Assembly: GCA_018992685.1 (NCBI GenBank) | Contig: JACVGT010000008.1 | Location: forward strand, 62,001-126,000 | Reading direction: 5' to 3' | Origin: Theionarchaea archaeon | GTDB taxonomy: Archaea > Methanobacteriota_B > Thermococci > Methanofastidiosales > SZ-28-30 | DNA length: 64,000 nucleotides | Shown here: one piece after another, positions 1 to 8,152 of the stretch | Layout of the letters: every line of letters begins with the position of its first letter | How positions within the stretch are numbered: the first letter of the stretch is position 1 | The notes under the pieces: generated by a model | What the model was told of the DNA's origin: nothing | The model's input: the letters and a program-made list of their open reading frames with translations, nothing else | Database searches by the model: none | Position numbers and translations under genes: made by a program

Positions 1-325
1 CCTGGTACCCGGAACCCGTACCCACCTCCAGGACGGTCTCATCCCCTTTAAGCTGCAGAGAAGAGGTCATGAGAGCCACAATATAGGGCTGAGATATGGT
101 CTGTCCATATCCGATAGGAAGTGGATAGTCGGCATACGCCTGACTTCGGAGATCTTCCGGCACAAACTGGTGACGGGGCACTGTTATCATGGCGCTGATC
201 GTCCTGGAATCAGTGATTCCCCGAGAGAGGATCTGTCTCTCCACCATGTCATGTCTCTGCTCCGTATACCCATCTGCGGCCATCAATACTAAGAAAGTAA
301 GTACGATCCCGAGAACGACTTTCAT
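1..325 (-). CDS. Protein-L-isoaspartate O-methyltransferase with N-terminal signal/anchor segment (partial, runs off window)
   Basis: The reading frame on the minus strand starts at an ATG at 323-325 and runs off the left edge. The family repairs isoaspartyl residues by SAM-dependent methylation. Visible family motifs are [26 protein letters not shown] and the SAM-binding motif [11 protein letters not shown] just inside the window edge. The first 15 or so residues ([17 protein letters not shown]) form a hydrophobic signal or anchor before the conserved domain begins near residue 22. The usual archaeal enzyme is cytosolic and lacks this extension, so export or membrane attachment is inferred. 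About 104 residues are present, roughly half the family length. Confidence 0.85.
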   Translation of the reverse strand, partial: MKVVLGIVLTFLVLMAADGYTEQRHDMVERQILSRGITDSRTISAMITVPRHQFVPEDLRSQAYADYPLPIGYGQTISQPYIVALMTSSLQLKGDETVLEVGTGSGYQ

Positions 326-510
326 GTATAGATATAGGAAGAGACGTCTAAAAAGGATTTGGATAGTTGCCGGTGTGAGACCCTCTCCAGAACATGGATG
401 GTGAAGGACATCGTACCAGTCATATCTCAAGGAGTGGAGATGACCACCTGTGGATGAGAAGGTAAAGAGCTCATGAGGTGTTTTCTCCTTCTGTCATCAA
501 CTGAGCCCTC

Positions 511-1623
511 CTAGGATTGCTTGATGGCCTCAACCACAGCATCTCCTACCTGTGAGCATCGAGCTTCTCCTCCCAGGTCGTACGTGAGTGGTTTTCCCCT
601 TTGAAGAACAGAGCCCACAGCCTTCTCCACAGCCCCTGCAGCCTCTTTCGCCCTGTCATCAGACTTCTTCTCGCCCAAATAAGAGAGCATCATCTGAACT
701 GAAAGAATACTGGCTATAGGGTTTGCTTTGTCTTGACCCGCATACTTGGGAGCAGAGCCATGAACAGGCTCAAACATGGCATGGCTGTCACCAATATTGG
801 CAGAAGCAGCCATTCCCATTCCCCCCTGTAGTACTGATGCCAGATCTGTGGCAATGTCTCCCAGCATATTAGAAGTAACAGCGACATCATAAAATTCCGG
901 GTTCCGAATAATCCACTGAGTGAAAGCGTCGATGTATGAATAATCCCTCTCTACAGGGTATGTAGGAGCGATCTCATCATAGACCTGTCTGAAGAGCTGA
1001 CATCCATTCATGACATTGCTCTTGTCCACACAGGTCACCCGTCGCTTCCCATCTTTGGGCGCCCCTTTTCGGTTCATGCACAATTTAAATGCAAATCGGA
1101 TAACTCTTTCACAGCCCTTTCTGGTGATAATCCTGGAATCCACCGCCAGCTCTGTTATTCCTCCTCTCTTCAAGAATCCCCTGGTAGGAGTGTAGCAGCC
1201 CTCAGTGTTCTCTCTGACAATAACAAAGTCAACACTCTCTGGCTTCCAGACCTGCCTGAACTCGTTGCAGATTCTGTGCCTGACACCCGGATAGAGTTTC
1301 GTGGGCCTCACATTCGCATACAGATCCAGCCCGAACCGAAGACCAAAAACAACTCCAGCTCCCGCCAGGTTTCCATCAGGAAGGGTTGCACCAGGCCATC
1401 CGATGGCTCCCAGTACAACGGCATCAGCCTTTTTACAATCTTCAAAGGCCTCATCAGCGCATTCTTTCCCCGTCTCAAGATAGTATTGACCGCCACAAGA
1501 ATATGATTCACAGTGAAAAGAAATCCCATAATGATCAGAAACTGCTTCCAGAACCTTCCTTCCTTCACGGGTGACCTCACGGCCCACGCCATCTCCTGGC
1601 AAAAAAATGATGCGGTAACTCAT
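511..1623 (-). CDS. Isocitrate/isopropylmalate dehydrogenase family protein
   Basis: A 370-residue NAD(P)-dependent beta-decarboxylating dehydrogenase. Family motifs seen in order are the N-terminal LPGDGVGREV, the substrate-loop VRENTEG, the metal-site region YIDAFTQWII followed by VTSNMLGDIATDLA, and the cofactor loop EPVHGSAPKYAGQDKANP. The last is closer to isopropylmalate/tartrate dehydrogenases than to classical isocitrate dehydrogenase, so the substrate is not settled. Length is normal for the family. A TATA-like TTAAAAAGG lies about 20-30 nt before the ATG, pointing to a leaderless message. No other leucine or TCA genes lie beside it, so context does not help to choose the substrate. 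Confidence 0.85.
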   Translation of the reverse strand: MSYRIIFLPGDGVGREVTREGRKVLEAVSDHYGISFHCESYSCGGQYYLETGKECADEAFEDCKKADAVVLGAIGWPGATLPDGNLAGAGVVFGLRFGLDLYANVRPTKLYPGVRHRICNEFRQVWKPESVDFVIVRENTEGCYTPTRGFLKRGGITELAVDSRIITRKGCERVIRFAFKLCMNRKGAPKDGKRRVTCVDKSNVMNGCQLFRQVYDEIAPTYPVERDYSYIDAFTQWIIRNPEFYDVAVTSNMLGDIATDLASVLQGGMGMAASANIGDSHAMFEPVHGSAPKYAGQDKANPIASILSVQMMLSYLGEKKSDDRAKEAAGAVEKAVGSVLQRGKPLTYDLGGEARCSQVGDAVVEAIKQS

Positions 1624-1770
1624 GGTTAATATATGGGAGATGCCTTTTTAATGTATGCGGTCATGGCACCCTACCATCAGGATGTCTTTTCTCTTTTTCC
1701 CGCGGGCTGTGCTCTCCTCTGACAATCCATAACTCACTGTCCCTGCTGGCATTCCTGCTGACACACAGAG

Positions 1771-2355
1771 TTACTCAAAGAACCTGTTCAACCGATAGTC
1801 CACCTGCAGTATCTCCAATTCTCTCTCCAGCAGAGAGAGCTGTTTCTTGTCCAGAACAGCGGGATTCAGAGGGATGATCAACGTTGCCCTGCTAAGGATG
1901 ATCCGGTCATTCAATGATTGCAGAAATTTCAGAGTGCTCTCAAACGAGTTCTGGAGGGCTATGTACTCTATTCCATCAAGCAGAATCACTGCTTTCTCAT
2001 TCTGAGAGACAAATTCTTGAACGAAATATTCCAGCTTTTCCAGATCAGAGGGATCAATACTGCCTTCTGTCTTCTCACGGCTCAACCACAAAAAGATGTC
2101 TTTATCCATCTTGTATTTCTGACGGATTTTATCGGGGAACGTACGTGTAATTATCATTCCCTTGGAGGACTGCTTTTCTCTTATCTTCTCGTAGGCTTCG
2201 AATCCCTTTTTTGTATCCTTTGTTTTCAGAATATAGGAAGCACCAAGATCATCAGTAAATCGGAGCGGTTCTCTCCTCCTCATGTGTTTCGCTACCCAAA
2301 AGGCTGCGATTCCCGCTGCGATAGCTATAACTGCAAGACCTACATAGGTTTTCAA
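1771..2355 (-). CDS. DUF835-type membrane-anchored protein
   Basis: 194 residues with one N-terminal membrane helix (about residues 4-22) followed by basic residues and a soluble domain. The domain carries the DUF835 signature seen in many archaeal signalling proteins: a VILLDGIEYI strand, NSFESTLKFLQSLND, and a C-terminal IPLNPAVLDKKQLSLLERE stretch. The family resembles a degenerate RecA/KaiC-like fold and has no proven biochemical role. The start is a TTG at 2353-2355, preceded by an AGGTGA ribosome site and a TATA-like ATTTAAATAT further upstream; no in-frame ATG precedes the domain. The family call is from recalled motif pattern, not a profile search. Confidence 0.7.
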   Translation of the reverse strand: MKTYVGLAVIAIAAGIAAFWVAKHMRRREPLRFTDDLGASYILKTKDTKKGFEAYEKIREKQSSKGMIITRTFPDKIRQKYKMDKDIFLWLSREKTEGSIDPSDLEKLEYFVQEFVSQNEKAVILLDGIEYIALQNSFESTLKFLQSLNDRIILSRATLIIPLNPAVLDKKQLSLLERELEILQVDYRLNRFFE

Positions 2356-2585
2356 GTACCGTCACCTGTGATTCCCTATGATCCAGTGATATTTAAATGC
2401 TACCAATAGAGCTTTCTCTGTTGTGGTTTTCGCAGTGAGACGGGTGTTGACCGAGATTTCATTGTCACTATGCTTATCCTGCAGGAGAGAATCCAAGATA
2501 GAAGGGGTTTCCATCAGGTTTGACTGGGTGTAACCAAAACCTTTTTTATGAAGCGAAGTAAGTAAACCAAAAAGAGGTGAGAGCT

Positions 2586-3875
2586 ATGAAAAAGTTGTAC
2601 ATTCAGGGTCTGAAAAACAAAATCGGACAGACGGTGGAGTTGACCGCCTGGGTGCACCGGAAGAGGACTCATGGTAGTCTGCTGTTTCTGGTACTCAGAG
2701 ACTCCTCAGGAACAGTCCAGGCATCAATAAAGAAAGACCAGTGCGGGGAGGAACCCTTCAATAACGCCTGCGCCGTCACCCTTGAATCGATAGTTACCGT
2801 CAAGGGAGTGGTGGTGGAGGACAGGAGAGCTCCTGCTGGCATAGAGATTCGGGTGAGCAACTTCAATAGCTTGAGCCTCTCCGAGGAATTCCCCCTGCAA
2901 GAGGATACAGGGCTGGAAGTCCTCCTGGACCACAGACATCTGCACCTGAGGAGCATCAGACTGACCAACATCATGAAGGCGCGGCACTACCTTCTTCAAT
3001 ACCTGAGGGAATTTTTCATCAAAGACACGTTCTGGGAAGTCTATCCTCCCATTCTGACGGTTGCTGGGTGTGAAGGTGGTTCTACTTTGTTTAGTCTGGA
3101 TTACTATGGGGATACGGTGTACCTGTCCCAGTCCGCTCAGCTGTACCTTGAGGCGTTGATTCTTTCCCTCGAGAAGGTGTATGCCTTTACCCCCTCATTC
3201 AGGGCAGAGAAATCGAGGACTCCAAAGCACGTGACAGAATACTGGCACCTGGAACAGGAAGCCTCGTTCTATGACAATGAGGACAACATGACGTTTCAGG
3301 AGAACATGATCAGCTACGTGTGCCAGAGAATGGCTGACCAGCACGGAGACCTTGTCAGGGAACTGGGGAGAGACCCCGACTACTTGAAGAATGTGAAACC
3401 ACCCTTCTATCGTGTGACCTATGATGAAGCACTTGAGAGGCTGGCAGATGCCGGCATCGAGAAGGAGTGGGGAGATGACCTGGGAACTGAGGATGAATTC
3501 GCACTGACTGAGGAACTGGACAAGCCGCTGTTCGTGTGGAGATGGCCCAAGACTGCAAAGCCATTCTACATGAAGCTCGACCCCCAAAACGAGGAATACG
3601 TGCTGAACGATGATTTGCTGGCGCCAGAGGGTCACTCAGAGCTGATAGGAGGTTCTCAGAGAATACATGACTATGATGAACTGGTGCAGCGGATAGAAGA
3701 AGAGCATATGGACCCTGCGGCTTACCAGTGGTATATTGACCTGAGAAAATACGGGAGTGCTCCTCATTCGGGATTCGGGTTGGGGACAGAACGGCTGCTA
3801 AAGTGGATGCTCAACCTGGAACACATCAGAGATGTTATCCCCTTCCCCAGGACACCGCGGAGATACTACCCTTAA
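2586..3875 (+). CDS. asnS: Asparaginyl-tRNA synthetase, archaeal type
   Basis: 429 residues, class IIb aminoacyl-tRNA synthetase that charges tRNA-Asn. An N-terminal OB-fold anticodon-binding domain (about residues 1-105, including TAWVHRKRTHGSLLFLVLRD) is followed by the class II catalytic core with QSAQLYLEAL, the motif 2 region FTPSFRAEKSRTPKHVTEY, IGGSQR, and motif 3 GFGLGTERLLKWML. The end IPFPRTPRRYYP is typical of archaeal AsnRS/AspRS. HLEQE after motif 2 and GGSQR favour asparagine over aspartate. The ATG at 2586 is chosen because GAGGTGA sits 5 nt upstream; an in-frame GTG at 2577 lies inside that site. A T-run follows the stop codon. Confidence 0.9.
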   Translation: MKKLYIQGLKNKIGQTVELTAWVHRKRTHGSLLFLVLRDSSGTVQASIKKDQCGEEPFNNACAVTLESIVTVKGVVVEDRRAPAGIEIRVSNFNSLSLSEEFPLQEDTGLEVLLDHRHLHLRSIRLTNIMKARHYLLQYLREFFIKDTFWEVYPPILTVAGCEGGSTLFSLDYYGDTVYLSQSAQLYLEALILSLEKVYAFTPSFRAEKSRTPKHVTEYWHLEQEASFYDNEDNMTFQENMISYVCQRMADQHGDLVRELGRDPDYLKNVKPPFYRVTYDEALERLADAGIEKEWGDDLGTEDEFALTEELDKPLFVWRWPKTAKPFYMKLDPQNEEYVLNDDLLAPEGHSELIGGSQRIHDYDELVQRIEEEHMDPAAYQWYIDLRKYGSAPHSGFGLGTERLLKWMLNLEHIRDVIPFPRTPRRYYP

Positions 3876-3878
3876 TTT

Positions 3879-3890
3879 CCTTTTTTTCTT
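3879..3890 (+). terminator. T-run terminator after asnS
   Basis: A pyrimidine stretch with a seven-T run begins 4 nt after the asnS stop codon. Archaeal transcription ends at such T-runs without needing a hairpin, so this is a plausible end of the asnS message. Confidence 0.45.
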
Positions 3891-4040
3891 GAGGTGAAGT
3901 GACTCTTCCTGCTGCATCTTCTGAACCCAGTATTCCCGAGAAACCGGTTATAATCAGCATCAATTTGGAGTAGCGTGACCAGTCTCTCTGTATTCCTGAC
4001 CACAAGAGAGAGCTTTGGGATTTCCTGCCATTCATTGCCT

Positions 4041-4139
4041 TCCAGGCAATCCTCCTTCCGGCAATCCTCCTTCATCCTCCTTCAGTCTGGATCTGGTTTC
4101 GTATCACCCATGCTTTTTCCTCCTTCAGTCTGGATCTGG
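4041..4139. repeat. Short direct repeats in the asnS downstream spacer
   Basis: The 3876-4392 spacer shows no convincing gene. It contains a perfect 22-bp direct repeat (TCCTCCTTCAGTCTGGATCTGG-type unit) at 4075-4096 and 4118-4139, 43 bp apart, and a second, shorter repeat (GGCAATCCTCCTT) at 4045-4057 and 4060-4072. The pattern looks like local slippage or decayed tandem repeats. It lacks the unit regularity of a CRISPR array. Confidence 0.6.
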
Positions 4140-4392
4140 CCTGGTATCCCCAAAAGGGCGCAACAGAAATCCAGACACCATGGACCTGGGTCCAACCATG
4201 TCCTCATCCAAAAGTAGTATCCCTCTGCCACCATCACTTCTTCTCAATGAAGTTTTTCTGATCATTGTTTTTTCCTCCTAAGCTCACGTTCTTCCAAATG
4301 GAAGATACATCATATGAATATCCTTAGAGGGACTATTTATATCTTTCAGTCTGAGTATAACTGGGAGGAATGTACGATGAAGAATTACTCTT

Positions 4393-4542
4393 TCAGACTT
4401 TTTCTTCCAGCAGCCAGCGCGCAAACCGCAGAAGATCCTTCTCAATTACATCAACTTGCAGTTCGTTCTTCTGCAGCCAGTGGGGCATCCGTTCCTTCTG
4501 CATTGTGTCAATGGCGCCCATGATTTCTCCCATGGTTCGCAT
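4393..4542 (-). CDS. Small conserved-looking protein, 49 aa
   Basis: An ATG at 4540-4542 opens a 49-codon frame ending in TGA. The product is charged and amphipathic, starting MRTMGEIMGAIDTMQ and ending RFARWLLEEKV, with no cysteines or membrane segment. The evidence that it is real is its signal: a TATA element (GGCTTTTAAACC on this strand) sits 21-31 nt before the ATG, and GGTGA overlaps the region just before it. A second in-frame ATG at 4531-4533 is also possible. It is transcribed away from the gene at 4594 from the same TATA-like element. I recognise no family. Confidence 0.55.
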   Translation of the reverse strand: MRTMGEIMGAIDTMQKERMPHWLQKNELQVDVIEKDLLRFARWLLEEKV

Positions 4543-4561
4543 ATCACCGTTGTTCGGGTAA

Positions 4562-4574
4562 AGGTTTAAAAGCC
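4562..4574. promoter_or_regulatory. Near-palindromic TATA element serving two divergent genes
   Basis: AAGGTTTAAAAGCCTT is almost its own reverse complement. It lies about 20-30 nt from both the minus-strand ATG at 4542 and the plus-strand ATG at 4594, the spacing expected for leaderless archaeal transcripts in both directions. No second TATA-like sequence is visible between the two genes. Confidence 0.6.
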
Positions 4575-4593
4575 TTTCTAATTACCCACATGT

Positions 4594-5394
4594 ATGCTCT
4601 CACAGATCATTTTAACCCCCTGGGAAGCCAGGCGGCTGATTGCCAAGGCTGTGGTCCAGCTTCCCCCCGTAAAGCACGCATTACGCCAAGGTATCGTCTG
4701 CATTGCCAGAGGAACCACCACCTCATACATTGTGGAAGAGCTTTCAGGCCCAATCAAGAAGGAGGAGTATTGTATTGGGTGTATTGGCCCTGAAAGACTG
4801 TGTCTGGTTCCAGAAAAGAACAGACTACCAGAAATCGCATACATACATGGAACTCCTCAAGAAATTGCCTCAAAAGATATTGTCAAAGACATGGGATCAG
4901 GAGATGTCTTCATCAAAGGGGCAAATGCTGTTGACCCCGACTTTGAAGCGGGTATCCTGCTGGGAAGTGCTGTGGGCGGAACCATAGGAAGTGCTATTGG
5001 AGCACTATATGCCAAAGGAATTCATTTTGTCATCCCTGTAGGGCTGGAGAAACTGGTTCCTTTCTCAGTGCGGAAAGCCAAAACGTTCACTGGATTCACG
5101 CGAGTAGACTCCTCCATGGGGATGGCCGTGGGATTGTTCCCTGTGGTGGGCACTGTTGTGACAGAAATCCAGGCACTGGAGCAGATGGGTGTGACAGCGG
5201 TACCCATTGCAGCAGGTGGATGCAATGGAGCTGAAGGTGCTTCCATTCTGGCCATCCAGGGAGAAGAAGAACGCATGAAAAAGGTCCTGAAAATCATAGA
5301 CAGCATAAAGGGTGAGCCCCCACTGAGAATGCCCACTGAAGACTGTCAGACCTGTGAACATTCCACCTGCCCCTGGAGAGGACGAGCCAGGTGA
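4594..5394 (+). CDS. Conserved protein of unknown function (glycine-rich, cysteine C-terminus)
   Basis: 266 residues, soluble. I have the impression of homologues in other archaea and anaerobic bacteria but know no assigned function. Notable segments are ILTPWEARRLIAKAV at the N-terminus, ARGTTTSYIVEEL, GSGDVFIKGANAVDPD, the glycine-rich LGSAVGGTIGSAIGALYAKG, IPVGLEKLVP and AAGGCNGAEGA. The C-terminus holds C-x2-C-x4-C (DCQTCEHSTCPW), possibly a metal site. The ATG at 4594 is about 22 nt after a TATA box. The next gene, an acyl-CoA synthetase subunit, begins 4 nt after the stop codon, so the two are one operon and may share a CoA-linked pathway; that link is inferred. Confidence 0.75.
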   Translation: MLSQIILTPWEARRLIAKAVVQLPPVKHALRQGIVCIARGTTTSYIVEELSGPIKKEEYCIGCIGPERLCLVPEKNRLPEIAYIHGTPQEIASKDIVKDMGSGDVFIKGANAVDPDFEAGILLGSAVGGTIGSAIGALYAKGIHFVIPVGLEKLVPFSVRKAKTFTGFTRVDSSMGMAVGLFPVVGTVVTEIQALEQMGVTAVPIAAGGCNGAEGASILAIQGEEERMKKVLKIIDSIKGEPPLRMPTEDCQTCEHSTCPWRGRAR

Positions 5395-5398
5395 TGAG

Positions 5399-6766
5399 AT
5401 GTCTCTCCAGAAGTTCTTCAGTCCCAAAAGTGTTGCAGTGGTGGGTGCTTCCAGAACCTTCGGGAAGGCAGGAAATGTCATCCTTCTAAACTTGCTTAAT
5501 CTCGGATATGAAGGGAGAATATACCCGGTAAACCCCAGGGCAGACACTATTTTTGAGTTGAAATGTTATCCCACTGTATCTTCCATTCCTGAGGTCGTGG
5601 ATGTGGCAGTCATTGCCACACCATCCATTTTTGTGCCTGAAATCATGAGAGACATTCAAGCCAAGGGAGTGACCAACGTCGTCATTATTTCTTCAGGATT
5701 TTCCGAAGGGAGTGAGGAAGGAAAAAGCCTCCACCAGGAGGTTTTAGCCATAGCTCAGAAGGCACACATTCGCATCATAGGCCCCAACACCACGGGCATC
5801 ACGTCAAGTGAGAGCAAATTCTGTACATCTTTTGTGCCCATCGAGGAGGTACCTCCCGGCAAGGTGGCTTTTGTTGCCCAGACAGGACTGTTCCTGGGGG
5901 TTCTGCTGGAGACCATACTATCAGAAGAACATTTCGGCATTTCCAAGGTGGTGGGCCTGGGGAATAAAATGGATGTGGAGGATTCTGAAGTCCTGGAGTA
6001 CCTGGCCCAGGACGGGGAGACTGAAATCATGTGCTTCTACATTGAAGGACTGAAAAAGGCGCGGAAATTCTATGAAGTCGCCAAGAAAGTCACCCCGAAG
6101 AAGCCTGTCCTGGTGGTGAAGTCAGGGGTCACAGGAGAAGGATCGAAAGCAGCCGTTTCTCATACTGCTTCTCTATCAGGGAATGACCAGTTGTTCTCTG
6201 CCATGTGTCAGCAAGCTGGCATCATTCGGGCTTCTGACCTGGAAGAACTGGTGGAAGCTGCCAAAGCATTTGCATTCCAGCCCTTACCAAAGGGGAAGAG
6301 AACAGCGCTTGTCCACTATACCGGGGCGGGGTGTGTGATGGGAGCAGACAGTATTGTAAGGGAAGGGTTGGAAATGGCCAGTCTTTCAGAAGAGACTCTC
6401 GCTCCTCTCCGTAAGATAACACCTGAATGGCACACCCTCCGGAACCCAGTAGATTTATGGCCATCCATAGAGTCAGCTGGAGCAGACAAAGCGTTTTCCA
6501 CCGTTGTCAAGTCACTCATTGAGGATGACGGTGTGGATGCTGTGGTACTTGCTGTGGGCTGCATGAGGGGATTTCCCCTTGAATGGCCCGAGATGCGGGA
6601 GTTTTATGGAAAAAAACCTGTGCTCATTGCAGTGGAAGGGGACAGGGAACTGGGATTTTCCGCACTTGAAAAGCTGGAAGCACAGAAATTTCCCTGTTTC
6701 AAGAGTGTTCAGAGGGCAATTCGTGCTCTGGGCCACATGGTAGCGTACAGGTCACATTTAAAGTAG
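5399..6766 (+). CDS. ADP-forming acyl-CoA synthetase, alpha subunit
   Basis: 455 residues, the usual length of the separate alpha subunit (CoA-binding plus ligase domains) of NDP-forming acyl-CoA synthetases, which make ATP from acyl-CoA in archaeal fermentation. The CoA-binding Rossmann domain starts FFSPKSVAVVGAS and continues through IYPVNP. GPNTTGIT marks the next domain, and AVSHTASLSGND contains the conserved phospho-histidine. No ATP-grasp beta domain is fused and none is encoded elsewhere in the window, so the partner must lie outside it. The ATG at 5399 follows GGTGATGAG; an upstream ATG at 5354 would overlap the preceding gene. Confidence 0.85.
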   Translation: MSLQKFFSPKSVAVVGASRTFGKAGNVILLNLLNLGYEGRIYPVNPRADTIFELKCYPTVSSIPEVVDVAVIATPSIFVPEIMRDIQAKGVTNVVIISSGFSEGSEEGKSLHQEVLAIAQKAHIRIIGPNTTGITSSESKFCTSFVPIEEVPPGKVAFVAQTGLFLGVLLETILSEEHFGISKVVGLGNKMDVEDSEVLEYLAQDGETEIMCFYIEGLKKARKFYEVAKKVTPKKPVLVVKSGVTGEGSKAAVSHTASLSGNDQLFSAMCQQAGIIRASDLEELVEAAKAFAFQPLPKGKRTALVHYTGAGCVMGADSIVREGLEMASLSEETLAPLRKITPEWHTLRNPVDLWPSIESAGADKAFSTVVKSLIEDDGVDAVVLAVGCMRGFPLEWPEMREFYGKKPVLIAVEGDRELGFSALEKLEAQKFPCFKSVQRAIRALGHMVAYRSHLK

Positions 6767-6817
6767 ACCCACCAGGTATGTCCAAGAAGACACGGTGCAG
6801 AATATACCTGGACAGCT

Positions 6818-8152
6818 TTATGGCGTGACTGGCTGTTCTGGCCACGGCTGTCCCCGTGTAGCGCACATCCAGGGATCGGGCATGCACACAGTCCCATAGT
6901 GCTGAAGCACTCTCGCTTTGCAGCCGCCTCTGCATTCCTGGACATGAGAACAGGTTCCGCAAGTCATGCTTTCTGTTGTACACTGCCTGAAAGGCTCGAA
7001 AATTGGACTGTTCATCCAAAGGTACTCCATTGATTCTTCTCTGAGGCTGCCTGCTGTATGCTCAGGACTGCTCAACACAGGACACAGCACCACATCCCCA
7101 CTCGCAGTCACCGTCACCATGGACGTCCCCACCCCGCAGAAAGAGTAGGGTGATTCCGTATTCTGCATTTCTGACGCGAATGTGAGCTCTAAACGTTGAG
7201 GAGTTTTCTCCTCAAAGGTCCGACACTGTTGTGATACCTCTTCACCCATTTCCAGAGGCGGAATGAGATGTTCGTGCTCTGTGCCTCTCCCTGCCCCCAT
7301 GAATCGATCGAAAATCATCTCGCGGACACCTAGATCCACCAGCATCTGGATGACGTTGGATAACTCTCCCACATTTTCTGTGTACACCACGGTATTGGAG
7401 CGGACCGGTATCCCATGGTTGACCAGCCGAGTGATACCTTCTACGGTCTTGTCAAAGGTATCCTTCCCCCTGATCTTCTGGTGGAGTTCTCTCGTACCGT
7501 CAAGACTTACCATGACTTTCTCAGGGTTCAAAGCCTCCAACTGGCACACCGTGTCCTCGGTCAGGAGGATACCATTGGTGAACAGGTTCACCCCAACAGT
7601 ATTATCCACGATATATTCCAGAAGATCGAAGATGTCGCTCCGCAGGAGGGGTTCTCCCCCGGTGACAGCAATGCTCACCACACCCAGAGAAGCCAGTGAG
7701 TCTATTGCAGACATCCAGTCTGCTGTATCCAATTCTTCCCCATGTGATGTACCTGCTTTCTTGTAGCAGTGAATACAGGTCAGGTTACACTTATTGGTTA
7801 CCTCAAGATATGCAATATCAATGGGCCACTCCATCTCACTGCTCTTCATGATGACGGGCACATGCACTGGCTGACTGGAACCGTCCAGAAAATGGAGGTC
7901 ACGCAGGAAATCAATGGACTTTGAAGCCTTGTTCCTCACTCCTCTCTCAGGTTCGCTGTACAGCCCGCACAGTTCCTGTACAAGATCATCAGCTGTCCTT
8001 GTGCCGTCGCATAATACCAGTAACTCCTTTAAATCCTCATTTGCTTTCCCCTGAATTCTCCTCTTCAAATCCTTTACTAGATATTTCCCCCCTTTTTGCT
8101 TCTTGATGACAAGAGAGCCCGAACTCACCAAATACTCTTTTTCATCAGTCAT
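6818..8152 (-). CDS. Radical SAM/SPASM peptide maturase with N-terminal PqqD-like recognition domain
   Basis: 444 residues. Residues about 8-90 look like a PqqD-type RiPP recognition element (IQGKANEDLKELLVLCDGTR, DDLVQELCGLY). A radical SAM core follows with C122-x3-C126-x2-C129 (CNLTCIHC), TGGEPLLR and VSLDGTRELHQKIRG. The C-terminus is a SPASM-type auxiliary cluster region with CGVGTSMVTVTASGDVVLCP, CGTCSHVQECRGGC and a final C-x5-C. Such enzymes install C-C, C-S, C-O or oxidative changes in ribosomal peptides. The start ATG at 8150-8152 overlaps the upstream radical SAM gene by 8 bp and follows GGGAGG by 6 nt. It is the third gene of the precursor-enzyme operon. Confidence 0.88.
   Translation of the reverse strand: MTDEKEYLVSSGSLVIKKQKGGKYLVKDLKRRIQGKANEDLKELLVLCDGTRTADDLVQELCGLYSEPERGVRNKASKSIDFLRDLHFLDGSSQPVHVPVIMKSSEMEWPIDIAYLEVTNKCNLTCIHCYKKAGTSHGEELDTADWMSAIDSLASLGVVSIAVTGGEPLLRSDIFDLLEYIVDNTVGVNLFTNGILLTEDTVCQLEALNPEKVMVSLDGTRELHQKIRGKDTFDKTVEGITRLVNHGIPVRSNTVVYTENVGELSNVIQMLVDLGVREMIFDRFMGAGRGTEHEHLIPPLEMGEEVSQQCRTFEEKTPQRLELTFASEMQNTESPYSFCGVGTSMVTVTASGDVVLCPVLSSPEHTAGSLREESMEYLWMNSPIFEPFRQCTTESMTCGTCSHVQECRGGCKARVLQHYGTVCMPDPWMCATRGQPWPEQPVTP

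Noticed and set aside
4041-4139. CRISPR array
   Set aside because: Only two copies of each unit with irregular spacing; no leader and no cas genes in the window.
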